A DNA stretch of 64,000 nucleotides from Rosa chinensis (GCF_002994745.2 NC_037089.1:88002347-88066346), one strand, 5' to 3'. Counted from the stretch's first letter, positions 11,804 to 24,813 are shown. Numbers and translations are program-made. Notes: generated by a model from the sequence alone, not told the origin.

Positions 11804-12440
11804 TCAATCAAACCAAATATTGTTATTTTGTGTCAACCAATCAAGATCCTCAATCCTATATTTAGTACAAATGATTAACTAAAGAATTCTGATTCAAGTT
11901 TCTTCTTTTAGACTTCAGAGAATGAAGTAAAGACAAACGGTTCCGACTTCAAAAGTTAAAATGAAAATTTGTTGGTTACAAACAGGATGTACAAGTGACA
12001 ATTTCACCCTTAGGCTACACAAAATTTTCCCTTGGTTTAGCCCCCCAGCATATTGGGCTGAAAATAGTTGATGGCCCATAAGATTCATGTGGACTGTGCG
12101 AGTACAGCACCTTAGTGGACCTATGGTCAACTTGACGAGTCTCTCTCTCTCCCCTCTCTCACCGACGCGTTCCAACAACAAGCCCCTGTTGTCATCTTCT
12201 CATTGGCCCCATTTTTAAATTGCACTGGGCCTCGAAACAGAGAATCCAGACCCTCTGGTTCTTACTCAGGTCTTTTTTTTTTTTTTTTTACTGACAACAA
12301 AAAAATTCAGTCTTACACTATTTACTGACAGATTCCAAATTGAAATCTCACTTTTCCTCTCTTTCATCCCCAATAAAATTACAAATCTCTATCCATCTAT
12401 CTCTAATCAATATTTATATATCTCTTGCCTCATAATCACC
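11804..12440. other. Intergenic and promoter region of the MUB gene
   Basis: AT-rich with a poly-T run at about 12271-12289 and pyrimidine-rich sequence just before the probable MUB leader. No gene seen. Confidence 0.6.
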
Positions 12441-12738
12441 AAGATCGAGCCTAGGGTTTTTTTTGGCCAGAAGAACGAGAACGAAAACCCCCCAAAGCTC
12501 TCCATCCATGCCTTCTTTCAGGTGCGTTTCATTTGTTCTTGCTTTGTGTCTGTTCATGAATTTTGACCGGGAAAAAGTTTTGATCTTTTCTGTTCCTGAA
12601 TTTGGGATAATGAATTGTGACTTGTTTTCTGTATTTTCCTGCTCAGGAATCTAACAGACAGAGGGTATTGATAGCTAGCTCTTCGAGTTTGTTGAGTGAG
12701 TGGTTGAATTGGTGTGAAAAAAGCTTTTGGACTTTCAA

Positions 12739-14948
12739 ATGCCGGAGGAGGACTTGGTCGAGCTCAAGTTCCGACTCTATGACGGATCGGATATCGGTCC
12801 TTTCCGCTACTCCCCGGCCTCTACAGTGGCAACGCTTAAGGAGAGAATCGTCACCGAGTGGCCTAAAGGTCAGAGACTTCCACATTGTGTGTTTTCATGA
12901 TATAAATGTTTCTGTGGTGGATGTTGCTGTGATGAGTTCAATTTTGCTCTTCGTTTTTGTGGGGGAAGGGGGGTTGGACTTTATGACAAACCTAAGGTTT
13001 TCGGGTGGCTTTCACTTGAGAGTTTACATTAATGTTTGTTCAAACCAATTTGCGCATAGAAAGATTAGTGGGCTTCCTGATTCCAATTAATAAGCCAACT
13101 AATTGAGCTTGATAACAATCTCAAGTTAATGCTTTCTTTTGTTTAAGTGCTTTGGTGCTGGTGGTTCATATAGAGGCAGTTTTTATGTGTTGAATTTTTC
13201 TACATTTAAGTCTTGATATCCAACATGAAAATACTATGTTTGAATGTTGGAATTAGACGAGCACCACCACTGATTGTTCCACACTGCTAGTGGATTCATT
13301 GTTATGTGTTTGGGGAATGTGTCAAGTAAACTGCTTTTCTATTGTTGAGAAGGCTAATAACCAATAAATACCAGAGAAAAAGCTACTCTTCATACAAAAT
13401 GAACTTTTAGGAGGAAAAGTATGTGGCTACATCATGTGATTTCAGTAGAAAAAAGAGGTATGAGTTTCAAAATTTCTTTTGAACCAAAGTGATTTCTGTT
13501 TCAAAGAATAGGCTAGTTGTCGTATACTGTAGTTTGCTGTTAGCCAAAGGTGTCATCTAGACATGCTATCTGGTTACAGGGAGGCTCTGCTACTATTATA
13601 GTTAAAAAAGAGACATAATTGAGCTATAATTCCCAACTACTACTTCGTGGACCTGGATAATAGTAGCTCTGGAGAACCATTTATATAAAATTAGTTTACT
13701 CTCTGTTTCGTAATCATGTATGAGGTCCTTCTTTAGTTGCTTTCTTTTAGCATGCTTGATATCTATGTAACTAAAAGACATTCCCTGGAATGCTAAGTAT
13801 TTTAGTGTGTAAAGTGGTAGTTATTGTTGGTTTAAGGCAGTGAGAGCCTGAGAGGTTAGAGCTGTTTGAGCTCTGAATGCTTAACACTTGTAATTTGATG
13901 TCAATTGTTGTTTGGTAAGGTTAAAGGTGTAAATTGTCTATGACCTCAGTCAATGCCTATAACTTATTAAGGTAGGGAAACTAAACTGTGGTGTGCAACA
14001 TTTCACTGCAGTGTAGACAAATTTGTCTGATGCTTTAATCTGCAAATGTTTTGAATTGAAATTACTGCATGCCAAAGCTGCTACTCTCTCTGTCTCTCTA
14101 AAAGTATATATGTCTCAACTTAAGAAGTATATAATTATGATAAATTGTGGCCTTTGTTGGTTCAACTTGTCTCCTGCTTATTGTTTTTGGCCTTCTAAAA
14201 TTTATCTGTTTGTTATTCTATTAGATAAAAAAATTTCACCAAAAGGAGCAAACGACATAAAATTGATAAATGCTGGGAAGATCTTGGAAAACAACAAGAC
14301 TGTTGGCCAGTGTAGAGTACCATTTGGAGAGCTTCCAAGAGGAATTATCACCATGCATGTTGTTGTTCAGCCTTCTGTAGCAAAAGCAAAAACAGGTAGA
14401 TTTCATCCTCAGTTAATTATTTAATGCAATGGCTCTCTTGCTCTGAACTTCTTTGTTTACATTTTTTTTTTTTAGTCAGGTCAGATATCTTAGTATAATG
14501 ACTTCAGTAGGAATTGGGCTTTGCCCTTTTCAAAGCTAGTCTGTTATCAGCAAGGAGCACTGCCTTCTTCTTTCTCACTTATTCAATTCCATGAACTTAA
14601 GTGGAACCTTGTTGGTCTTGACACCACAAAAGCTCAGAGTTTTGAGCATTAGTTACCTCCCATGCATTGCTTATTTATTCTTGGTTCACCAATGGCACCC
14701 TTGTTGTAGTGGATTGTCCTCACTTAGGATTGTGAAGAAAACTCCTAGAATACTAACTCTATTTCAACCATCATTATTTCTATGTTAAAACTGTCTTTGC
14801 ATAATTCCAAAATGAATTAGAACTTCATGAGATACTACAGATTTGTTGGCATCCACTGCATCTACTGAATATTAGTTTGCTGTCATGAACAGAAAAGAAG
14901 ATTGATGAGGCCCCGAGGAAACACATATGTTCATGTTCAATATTGTAA
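12739..14948 (+). CDS. Membrane-anchored ubiquitin-fold protein (MUB)
   Basis: Three exons, 12739-12868, 14225-14395 and 14893-14948, joined in phase, encode 118 residues. The first exon starts MPEEDLVELKFRLYDGSDIG; the second contains IKLINAGKILENNKTVGQC and the MHVVVQP strand of the ubiquitin-like fold. The last ends CSCSIL: C115 begins a CaaX box for prenylation and C113 can be S-acylated, anchoring the protein to the plasma membrane. MUBs bind group VI ubiquitin-conjugating enzymes there and are not themselves processed like ubiquitin. The size equals that of Arabidopsis MUBs. A leader intron (about 12522-12646) appears to lie in the 5' UTR. In position it matches MUB4 (At3g26980) of the conserved block described in the summary; which of the close MUB paralogues it is cannot be settled here. 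Confidence 0.92.
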
Positions 14949-16047
14949 GAGAGTCGGTCAATCCTCATGACAATGGTGAAGACTGTGAAGCTTGGCTGGG
15001 GTCTCCTGGAACATGGAAGTGAGTAGCTGGAGAGAAAATAATTTGTACAACAGTCCTATCCCCCATTATCACTTGGAGGGAGTTCCTGTTTAACAGTGCA
15101 TGTTAGTGTAGTCTTTGCGTTTTATAAAATGGGTGCTTGATGTATTTTGGTAGCTTAGTATGTATCAGAAGAAAAAATATAATTTATACAAAGCTTATGG
15201 GGTTGGAATGGTGGTTATTGTCTCTGTTTATACTACAGTTACTGTCAATACTGTGAATGTGATGCATTATGCATCTCCGTTCGTCTGATTGCTATCGTTT
15301 TGAATTAAGTCAATGTACTCCACAACTTGAATCTGAATCAGTGAGTATCAAACTATCAATTGTTTTTCAGTCTGAGTTTCAATGGTTGGTTAAGTTAATG
15401 CTCCGAGTATGTTATCAAATTAGTCTCAAAGTAGAGAAACCTTGTCCAAGTTTAGGACAAGAGCATTTTACTAAGTGATGCAAATGATAATGTTGGCCAA
15501 ATTTGCATCCATTCTCGGTCTTTTACCTTGGAATTACATATCTTTTGACTGTAAGGACGAAATAATAGCATGGTATCCGCCTAATATAGAAAATCAGTGA
15601 TCATTTTTAATAATATACATTGCATTCTTTATATCATATTATACCTATAATATCTATTGCAGTAATGAATTAGATATATCAGCACTCATTTTCAAAATGA
15701 AAAATAAATTCCCTTCTGTCTTACCACCAATTGTTTTATTTTCAGATCCTACGGAGTCCAGTGGTAACGACACAATGCTAGACGAGAATCAGATAGATAC
15801 TCGAGCCTGTATTCAGAAACAAAATTCTCATTAATTATTCAACTGAAATATTATACAAAAAAATGATTAATATTGACCTAAAGCCCCTGGGGTCTCTATC
15901 TACCCGAGCATACAGAATCAACGCTTTCGTCTCTTTCCTCTCGCCATCTCTTTTGGTTTTTTTGCATGGATCTTTTTAGACAAAAATAGTGAAATAAAGA
16001 CAGAGAAATTTGCACGTACAATAATGGTGACGATGAGGTAGCTAACT
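14949..16047. other. Converging 3' regions of the MUB and RAM1-like genes
   Basis: 3' UTR of the MUB gene, then AT-rich sequence without domains, then the 3' end of the minus-strand GRAS gene. No independent gene seen. Confidence 0.6.
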
Positions 16048-18544
16048 CTAGCATCTCCATGCAGACGCCGCCATAATAGACCGGTCTTGCCACCCCAACA
16101 GCAAGCAACCTTTGTCCTCCGTCATTCTATAGCCGTCGCACGAGTACAAACCCAGCAATATCTTCGACTGAGTCACCGCGTTCGCACTCAGTGGCACGCT
16201 TTTGAAACCCTTCCCTTCCATTATTTTCCTCCACTTCTCCAGCCTCTCGTGCCTCTCCGTCCTCTCCGCTCCTTCACATGCTACAATGTTCCGTATCTCC
16301 GGCGCAAATATGTACTGCTCCACCTTAGCCCTTTGCGCCGAGTCCGGTGGGAACGTGGCGTCCAAGGAGTCGAAAATCGCCGAGTAATAATGTAGGGCTT
16401 CGAGGAACCTGCCCAAAAAGTAGGGTCCATTGTGGCTGGCCTCTTGTTCCACTAGGGTCACAATGTTGGGTGCTTGGTCACGGATCATGGCTAATAAGTT
16501 GCCGAGACAGTTCCCCGGAACGCGGTGGAGACGGTTCACGGTGTTCACTGCTAGGGCTTCGCCTATTCTTCGGTTGAACATGTGTGGTTTGAGGTCTTCT
16601 AGTTGTTCTCCAACTGCATGAAACTCAAAGGGGACGTGAAGAGAGATTGCTAATTCAGTCAAACACCGGCCCGTCTCTTTCACCGCCTCTAAGCATGGAC
16701 CGACTCCAGTTATTCGGAGAAATGGGGCACCGCCCGATCGGGCTGCTAGGGCTTGCATGAAAGCTGGCCATTGATAACCTTGAAGAATATCGAGGTCAAT
16801 AACATGCACACGTTCTTCGGACTCAAACGCCTCGAAAATGGCTTGGTTAGCGGTGAAGTGAGCGAATTTGACGTAGGGGCAGGCTTGGTAGACAATTTGG
16901 TATATCTTGAGGATTTCTAGGGAGTTGGGAGGGAAAGGAGAGAAGGGCTTGGGCGCCAAAGCACTTGGATTGGTGGTTAGAGTTGCGGCAAGGCGTGCGC
17001 TTAAGGCTTCTGTGAAGCAGGCGGCAACACGTTGCATGGAGTCGCCAAGAGCCGACACCACTTGATTGAGGTGGTGGAGATACCTTCTTGCTAACATGTA
17101 ATCTTCTTTCGCAACAGCTTCTGCACAAGCAAGAAGGAGATGAACCAGTTGGAGACCACTGTCTTGTTCCTGCACGTATATATAGATCAATATATTAGCC
17201 AAATGATGTCACTCAATCACTGGTTTATTTATTTTTAACAAGTAAGCTATATATAACCCGTATATAAATTATTATTTAATGAATTTGATGCATCACAAGG
17301 TAGACCGGATAAAAAATAACTAATCAAGAGACTTTTATAGTCACAAAATTAATGTGTTCTTAAGTTTATTTATCAAAGTAATGATGTGATAATGCTTCAT
17401 TTAGCAAGCGCTGTTTTTAGCTTTCAGCAAAACATGTATAGTAACACTTCATTTCTATGTAAAGGCAGGCAAACAAATTTGATGAGTCTCATATTTTCCT
17501 ATTTGCACAAGGATAAGTCTTATAAGATATAGAAAAATTTACCGGCTCAGGTGCAACAGGAGGAAGAGAAGGCGCCATCAAATTGTAATTGTGGTTGTTG
17601 TGGTGTTGCTTTTGTGGGTGCATCTGCATGTGTTGCTTCTCTTGCTGGCGTTCGTGCATCAATTGTTGTGATAACGGTGCACTACAGTTGGATCCCATCT
17701 GCTGATATGCTCCACCCCCCCTCGACTCTTGGGTCATCTGAGAGTTACACGCCGTAACTAACGATGTTTCGCTCACCGATCGCGAAAACCTGGAAGGGTT
17801 TTGCATGGTTGTTGACATGTTGCAATCCATTGAAACCATTGGGTTGTGATAAGATTGCGAGGACAAATTGCTTCCTCCTCCTGACATCTTTGATGTGCAT
17901 GTGGTTGTTGGGTTAAGGTTAGGGTCACTATACGCTGCTACAAAGCCGTCTCTTTGATAGTCATCCAAGAAGTCTTCGATTGACGCTGGTGGTAGTGACT
18001 GCAGGTTCTCCGGCTCTTGCTGTATGTAATTCACGGGAGAGTTGAAAACCCTCCGGAGTGGACTTAGTCCCTTTCCTTTGCTGTTGTCCCTGCTGAAAGC
18101 TCCGAGAGGAGGTGAACCAAAGCGAGGAGGAGAGCAGCCCGAAAAGCTAGTCTGTCCCTGAATCGCCTGACCATTGTAACCGAAAGTACGAGGAGAGTTG
18201 GGTAGATTATTGTTCGTGTTTGCCACCGGGGACAACACCATGAAATCAGTATCAAATTGTTCCGAAAACAACGACTCCCATATGGAATGGTCTGGTGATT
18301 CAACTTCGACGTCGCCTTCTAGCTCGAATTTGAGAGCTGGGAAGTTGAGGCTCGGTGGGGTTAAGCTAGTAGTACTGTGATTCATCATGTCGGAGGAAGA
18401 CAGAGCAGTAGTGGTAGTACTCGTAGCTTTCTTTGGTGGTTCGGACATTATTGTTGATTCGTTGGGAGAAGTTGGTTTGAAATCGCTGCATGAGTTCTCA
18501 CTCTTGATCGAACCCATGCTCCCACAATGAGAGTTCATCATCAT
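16048..18544 (-). CDS. RAM1: GRAS transcription factor, RAM1-like
   Basis: Two phase-0 exons on the minus strand, 18544-17543 and 17169-16048, give about 707 residues. The N-terminus ([19 protein letters not shown], then a Ser/Thr-rich region and [16 protein letters not shown]) and the block [15 protein letters not shown] are RAM1-type. The C-terminal exon is the GRAS domain: leucine heptads ([20 protein letters not shown]), VHIID-type [15 protein letters not shown], a second leucine-rich part, PFYRE/RVER-like regions, and the SAW end ASAWRC. In RAM1 proteins this nuclear factor is induced by CCaMK-CYCLOPS and DELLA and switches on lipid-supply genes (RAM2, FatM, STR) during arbuscule formation. 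A Gln/His-rich tract precedes the splice junction. No break is seen. Identification rests on remembered family features; related GRAS clades share the domain but not the N-terminal blocks. Confidence 0.87.
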
Positions 18545-20715
18545 TTTGAAAACAATACACTAAAAATTAAATGGAGATTTTTGGTTTCAACTTTGCTCTC
18601 ATGCTATAGATAATTGAAGCTATTGCTATTATGCTAGCAAGTTAATATGGAAAGAGAAGAAACTCTTAAAGTTCTCTTCTTATTTGGAGGGTATCTTGTC
18701 TCCTAGTCCAGAAATTTTTTTTTTGCTGAGAAGGTTGTCCAAACAGAAGGGAAAGAGATTTTAGGGACAGGCCCAAAAGAAATTAAGGGTTAGTGTTTGT
18801 AGGTTTGTGATGGATCGTCTGCCTATATTTCATCTCCTCACACTATGCTTTAGCTGTTTACTAGGGGATTAATTTTGTCATCTTTTGTCACCTGTTTGAA
18901 GTTTTGACTGTATGTTACTGAGCTTTGGGGTTTAGGAAGGCATAAGAGACAAAATTTGAAAGGTTCGGGCCCCACATTCCTTGGGCCGGCCCAGCTGAAA
19001 CAAGGTACTTTTGCGATATACCCTTCAATAATTGGGAATGTAGAATTGGTCATTGGTTAAGCGATAATCCTAATTCGGAGAAAGATCTGTGGAAGGGGAA
19101 AGAAGATGAAAAGGACTAGAGGGAAAGAGACTTGCAGAAATAGGTAATGACAAAGAGGAAACAAGACTCTCATTAGACTTTTGAGCTAAATTGGTTTAAA
19201 ATTTGGGTAGCTAGAGGCTTAAGGAACGTACAAAAAAGATATTAGCTAGAGCCGTGCTATAATAAACCAACCATAGTTTAGTGACAAGATAGGGTGATTA
19301 GCGGATGACCTGTGAACTCAAAACTCTTATGGAACACGCATTCATATACTTATTGGTGTAAAAAATATCTTATGTTATTCTAGATATGCATGTGTTAACT
19401 TGTTTATAATCTACACTTTTATTCTCCGATCATTTTCTGTTTTTATTTTTAGCTCACCTCAGCTTAAAATAACAAAGAAAAATAAATTAATTCTCATTTC
19501 TAGTTTTTCCAATGGATCAATATTTGCTTCATTGTTACTGAAGAAAGAAATTTGATGATGGGAGTCAAATTAGGAGAAGTGGTGGGCAAAATGTGATAAT
19601 AGAACAAGACAAAGGTAGGATGAGTGTTTGAGTAAAGGTAAATAAGGAGAAGTGGCAGGACGTGTGTATGTGAGACGGTGGAGCGAAGAAAGAAGCCAAG
19701 AATGGGACATAGGCAGAATCGTCGGTTATGGCGTCGGTGGCGCCGCCTGAGCTTTGGATTTGCCAAAGGAACGAAGCGCTTGTCCACAACTTCCCCATCT
19801 CTAGCTCTTAGGCGGCATCTGATCTCTTTCTAGCTCTTTCTATCCATCCTTCTTAATCAATCAATCAATTAATTAATCATAATAACAACACCACACGTAC
19901 CTTGCATGTCCTTTCTCGCATCTACTCAATCCTGCAGTCTTGCTCAATGAGCACAAGTCAGCAGCATCTTTTCCAAATCGAGCTAGCTAGGAAAGCTTAG
20001 CATTTACGTTTATATATACATGCTGCTTCATTAGTTCGTGACAGAACTTGATCAGCGCCATCATCAATCCTCCCTCGTCTCAATCTCCTAAAGCTAACGT
20101 ATAGAAAGGTTATGGATCTTGACATTCGATCTTAGATTTTAATGAGATTTGAACTATATAAATCGATTACAAAATGATGCGTCTAAACCTAAACAACTAA
20201 TTAGCTATATATCTTGATTACTTGATACTAATGCTATTCTGATTATTTTGCACTAAAATTATCAATGTTTTGCACCTAGAGTTTCTGCAATTTGCAGTTT
20301 GATTCAAAAGTAGGTATCTATAATCTATGTATATGCATGGAAGTATATGTCAATGTTTTTACTAAAATTTAATCAATATCTGTAACTTTTAATTTCATAT
20401 ATATTACCTACAAGAACTTTCAATATTTCGCAGCTAAGGAAGCTAACAAATAATGCTTTGGAGTAATTCGATCTCATTACTTGCCGGATGCAGGTGGATC
20501 TGGTTTGCGTTGTATGCAACTGTATATGAACTAACAAATACAGATGATGGATCATGAACTGTAGTATGGACTACTCGTTTGGCCTGTATTCTGATCAAAC
20601 ATATGGTCAGGTCAAACTTCAAAGCACTGCCTTGTAGATCCTTATTGATCAATAAAAATATAATTGTCAACTCTGTTTTTCAATCTCCAGCTAAATATCC
20701 TTGACATATATGCTA
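18545..20715. other. RAM1-like promoter and intergenic region
   Basis: Upstream DNA of the minus-strand GRAS gene. It contains a palindrome GGGCCGGCCC at 18983-18992, roughly 440 bp before the start codon. Beyond about 19100 there are only short hydrophobic or low-complexity frames and no recognisable gene up to the retroelement nest. Confidence 0.6.
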
Positions 20716-20720
20716 GTGTT
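20716..20720. repeat. TSD gtgtt of the outer Copia element, left copy
   Basis: GTGTT here and at 32063-32067 flank the outermost element ends. 5-bp duplications are typical of Copia integrase. Confidence 0.85.
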
Positions 20721-20799
20721 AGTCAAAAATAAGATAAGAACTTGAGAAGTATTGAGAGAATGAATTGTTTGAAATTTTATTCATCTCATAAATGGAGGT

Positions 20800-20804
20800 A
20801 TATA
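20800..20804. repeat. TSD atata of the inner Copia, left copy
   Basis: ATATA at 20800-20804 and at 25065-25069 border the inner element, and the outer LTR reads through when the inner element and one copy are removed. Confidence 0.9.
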
Positions 20805-21060
20805 TGTTAGAATAAGAGAACGATATGAAACAGAGAAGGATTATTGGAACTGAATTGCATTATCATTGATTGAAAGAGGCTCTGTATAAATAGAGCGTAC
20901 AAAACAAAGTAACAAACTAAGCAAAAAATCTGGAACAACTACCCATGACTAACAACTCCTAAGTTCATGGGATTTCCCTAAAGACTTGGTAAACAAAACA
21001 AACTCCTAGTAGACTAGGACTTTTACTTATTCAAAGCTAATTCAAAACAGAAAACACCTA
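20805..21060 (-). repeat. Inner Copia 3' LTR (left copy)
   Basis: Repeats 24814-25064 with few differences. It includes an extra 8 bases (AAAGTAAC region) absent from the other copy, and its inner end reads CTAAAG instead of the CTAACA found at 25059-25064. Confidence 0.88.
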
Positions 21061-21066
21061 AAGTCA

Positions 21067-22566
21067 TCAAGACATCAGTTTAACTAAGAAACTCCAGCAA
21101 GTCAATCCACGTGCATCAGTAATATCACCAGCAACTTCTTTCAAAGAACACATACCAAGTAGTCCTTGCAGCCTCATAAATGTAGCAACCTTGAGAGGCT
21201 TTGTTAGGATATCAGCAATCTGATCTTCACTTTTACAATGAACCAACTCAATGATGCCATCCTTTGTCAAATCACGAAGGAAATGATACCTTATATCAAT
21301 GTGTTTGCTCCTGCCATGTTACACCGGATTCTTTGACAACTTGATGGTAGAACTATTGTCACAATAAATTGCAGTAGCTTCCACTTGAGGAAAATTTAAT
21401 TCTCCAAGCATTCTCCTTAACCATACTGCTTGACAAGCACATGATGCTCCGGCAATGAACTCGGCTTCAGTTGTTGACAAAGAGACAACTTGCTGCTTCT
21501 TTGATGACCAAGAAACAGCCCCACTACCCATCATAAACACATAACCGGAAGTACTCCTCCTATCATTTACATCCCCAGCATAATCACTATCAGTAAACCC
21601 AACAAGTTCTGACATTTCTCCCTTCTTATAAAAGATACCAAAATCAATTGTACCTTTCAAGTAGCGTAACACCTTTTTTGCAACAACGATGTGTTGCTCA
21701 GTTGGATGCTTCATAAACCTGCTAATAAGGCTTACTACAAACATTATATCAGCCCTTGTGGCTGTGAGGTACATCAGACTACCAACAATTTGTTTGAAGA
21801 ACGTGCTGTCAACCTTCTTGCTTTTAGGATCGTTAGCTAACTTCAATCCCAGTTCAGGATTTTTAACCAACTTCAATCCTGGTTCTGCTGGGATTGCAAC
21901 AGAATTGTAGTTCTTCATCTCAAACTTCTCCAACACCTCCAGTGCGTACTTGTTTTGTGTAATGAAGATTCTAGCTGCTGATTGTACTACCTCGATGCCA
22001 AGGAAGTAATGCAACAATCCCAGGTCCGTCATATCAAACTCCCCCATCATAGACTTCTTAAAATCATGAAACATCAGTTCATCATTTCCGGTGTAGATTA
22101 GATCATCTACATACAAGAAAACAATCAAGTACTTCCATGTAGCTCCACATTTGATGTACAAAGTATGCTCATAAGGACACTTTTTGAACCCAGCTCCAGC
22201 AAAGTAGGCATCTATACGGCTATACCAAGCTCTAGCTTATTGTTTAAGCCCGTAAAGAGCCTTTTTCAGCTTGTAGATTTTCTTCTCACTACCTTTTTGC
22301 ACATAACCAGTGGGCTGATCAACATACATCTGCTCTTGCAACTCTCCATGCAAAAACGCATATTTAACATCCAACTGATAGATAGGCCATGCATTTTGTG
22401 CTGCAGCTGATATCACTAACCTGATTGTGTCAAGCCTCACAACTGGAGCAAAAACTTCCCTATAATCAACACCATACTGTTGCTTGTATCCCTTTGCTAC
22501 CAACTGAGCTTTGTGCTTCTCCACTTCTTCTTTTTCATTCAACTTGGTCTTGAAGACCCATTTCAC
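21067..22566 (-). pseudogene. Inner Copia reverse transcriptase and RNase H (broken)
   Basis: The first RT segment (22566-22237) has KWVFKTKLNEKEEVEKHKAQ and ends at LYGLKQ with a stop. The second segment (22161-21319) carries the YVDD catalytic motif and the RNase H sequences TDSDYAGDVNDRRSTSGY and YCDNSSTIKLSKNPV, where it stops. A third segment (21270-21067) has ADILTKPL, the last RNase H block. Small stops and a frame change separate these parts. Encodes the polymerase of a Copia element; nonfunctional as it stands. Confidence 0.9.
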
Positions 22567-22884
22567 TCCTACAGTCTTCTACCCCTTTGGAAGATCAGTA
22601 AGCTCCCAAGTGTCATTTTTCTCTATTGCTCTTATCTCTGCATCCATAGCATTCTGCCATTTCTTTTCTTTGACCGCATCCTAAAAAGTTAAAGGATCAC
22701 AGTCTGAAAATAAAATCAAATGAGCAAGTTGATCATCATCAGAAAATTCATCTCCACTTACATAGTCAATCATCCATGCAGGTCTCTTCCTGTTTGTTCT
22801 TTGGGATTATGAGCTTGGAGCTGCTGCTTGAGCTTCATGTATTGGCTGCTCATTTGTCATGTCTTCGATAGGAGAGATTTGTAG

Positions 22885-23673
22885 CTACACTCCTACTGTA
22901 GGAGGGATTTGTTGCTGCACTCCTAATTGTTCTGCATCAAAGCTCACAGGTATTTGCTTCTGTTGGGTGCTCTTGTCTGCCCAATTCCATGTGCTCTCCT
23001 CATCAAAAACAACATCTCGGCTGATCACAATCTTCTTCGTGATGGAATTATACAATTTGTAGGCTTTGGATTGCTCACTCACTCCAATAAAGTACTTCTT
23101 TTTACCATTAGATTCCGGAGAGATGGGTCCACATGAGTCAGAATGAACTAGCACAAGGGGTGCACGAGATCTCCAGGCTTTTCCTTTTGGGAATGACTTA
23201 CGATGCTGCTTGCCAACACAACAATCTTCACATACTTTGTTGGAAGGAGGACAAATTTGAGGAAGACCAGTAACCATCTTCTTCTGATATAGTGTCTGCA
23301 ATCCATTAAAATTCAAATGACCATAGCGAAAATGCCATAGCCATGTTGAATCTTTTATCTCGGTCAAATGGCATGAATGAGCACTCTTGATTCGCAGCGG
23401 AAACAATCTGTTTGGCGTCATCTTTACATGAGCAATTAGACCTCTTTGAGGATCATAAACTTCACAAGCACCTTCCCTGATTGTAGACACATACCCCTTC
23501 TCTTGAAGCTGACCAATACTCAACAGGCTACTCTTCAAATCAGGAACATAGAACACATTGGAGATTGTTTCAATATGATCAGCTTTAGTTCTAATTCGAA
23601 TATCACCCTTGCCCATAACATTTACATTAGAATTATCACCAAACCTTACAATAGTGTGAAATGTTTCATCCAA
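22885..23673 (-). pseudogene. Inner Copia GAG-pre-integrase and core-deleted integrase
   Basis: Open frame containing the GAG-pre-integrase motif (WLWHFRYGHLNFNGL) and the integrase zinc ligands (CEDCCVGKQHRKSF). The sequence then goes from HSDSCGPISPESNGKKKYF directly to the region after the core, VSEQSKAYKLYN and VFDEESTWNW. In the family about 170 residues with the DDE catalytic triad lie between these points. The reading frame is kept across the junction, so an internal in-frame deletion is likely. Confidence 0.88.
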
Positions 23674-23697
23674 AACAGAGAAGGATGACTTACTACC

Positions 23698-24782
23698 TCA
23701 CATGTGATTGCTACACCTGGAGTCTAAGTACCATGTGTTTGCTTTAGGCTTCTCCTTTACATGCAATGCCATCAGAAGTGTCTCTTTTTCCTCTTCCTTT
23801 TTCTCTACAAAATTGGACTGCTCCCCATTCTTTGCTTGTCTTTGTGAAGCTTCGCATAACACTCTGAACGAAAGTGACCAAGCCCATGACATCTGAAGCA
23901 TTTAATCTTGGACTTATCAAAATGCCCCCTACCTCTACCTTGGGAATTTGAGGACTGATGATCGTAGGAGTGAAGATCATGTTTGGTCCTATCGTAGGAT
24001 TGAAGATCATGTCGGGTCCTACTTCCACTGCCATCTCAAAAGCCTCTGCCTCTACCTCTCCAAGTCCCACGACCTCTTCCTCTTATTGGAAAACTACCAT
24101 TTGTTGCTACTTTCAAGGCTGCTTGCTCCTCTCCATTATTTCGATTGAGTTTTTGCTCATGTACGAGCAACGAACTCTGCAGCTGATCCACTGATAACTG
24201 ATCAATGTCTTTGGATTTTTCAATGGAGCAGACTATGTAGTTGAACTTGTAAGTCAAGGAGCGAAGAATCTTCTCCACCACAGTAACATCTTGCATTTGT
24301 TCGCATCCTATTTTCCACTGACATAACTCTTGAGAAATAATCTGAAACAGACTCACCAACGTTCATCTCAAGGGTCTCAAACTCTCGACGTAGTGCTTGG
24401 AGCTGAGAGCATTTCACTCTTGCATTGCCTTCATACTTTTTTTCAGTTAGTCCCATATTTTCTTCGTTGTGTCCTTTTGAAGAATGGTCTCCAAAATTGC
24501 GCGGTCAATTGCCTAAAAGAGGTAATTCTTTACCTTGAGATCTTTCAGCTTCAACTCATCCAATGTCTTTCTCTGTGCAGCCGTCATCCCCTTTCCAGAG
24601 GCAAGCTCAGTAAAGCTTGTCTCAATGAGGCTCCAATACTCCTTCGACCTCGGGAAGTTCTCCATTAGCATGCTCCAATGGTCATAGTGACCATCAAAGT
24701 GTGGTATTGAAGGCTGTATGTAGTTATTCTCTGTTGACATAACCCTTGCTACTGCACGACACACAAAGCTGCTGCTTTTCAC
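23698..24782 (-). pseudogene. Inner Copia gag, zinc knuckle and protease remnant
   Basis: Gag fragments include PSIPHFDGHYDHWSMLME and FETLEMNVGESVSDYFSRVM, then a glycine/arginine-rich stretch. The zinc knuckle CFRCHGLGHFRSEC (23859-23900) keeps all four ligands. The protease start ends in DSR instead of DSG. Stops (for example after KVKNYLF) and frame changes break the frame. Confidence 0.85.
23859..23900 (-). other. Zinc knuckle of the inner Copia gag
   Basis: CX2CX4HX4C (CFRCHGLGHFRSEC) on the minus strand, intact; binds element RNA during packaging in this family. Confidence 0.85.
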
Positions 24783-24798
24783 CTCAGGCCCAGTGGGG

Positions 24799-24810
24799 GC
24801 TCTAATACCA
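24799..24810 (-). promoter_or_regulatory. Primer-binding site of the inner Copia
   Basis: On the minus strand TGGTATTAGAGC, three bases inside the 5' LTR. It is one base off TGGTATCAGAGC, the complement of the initiator-Met tRNA end used by many plant Copia elements. Confidence 0.8.
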
Positions 24811-24813
24811 GAT

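Noticed and set aside
19500..19798. Two minus-strand frames of 95 and 77 residues
   Set aside because: They overlap in different frames and show no recognisable domain.
23444..24668. Plus-strand frames within the inner Copia
   Set aside because: All are antisense to gag and integrase remnants of the minus-strand element.
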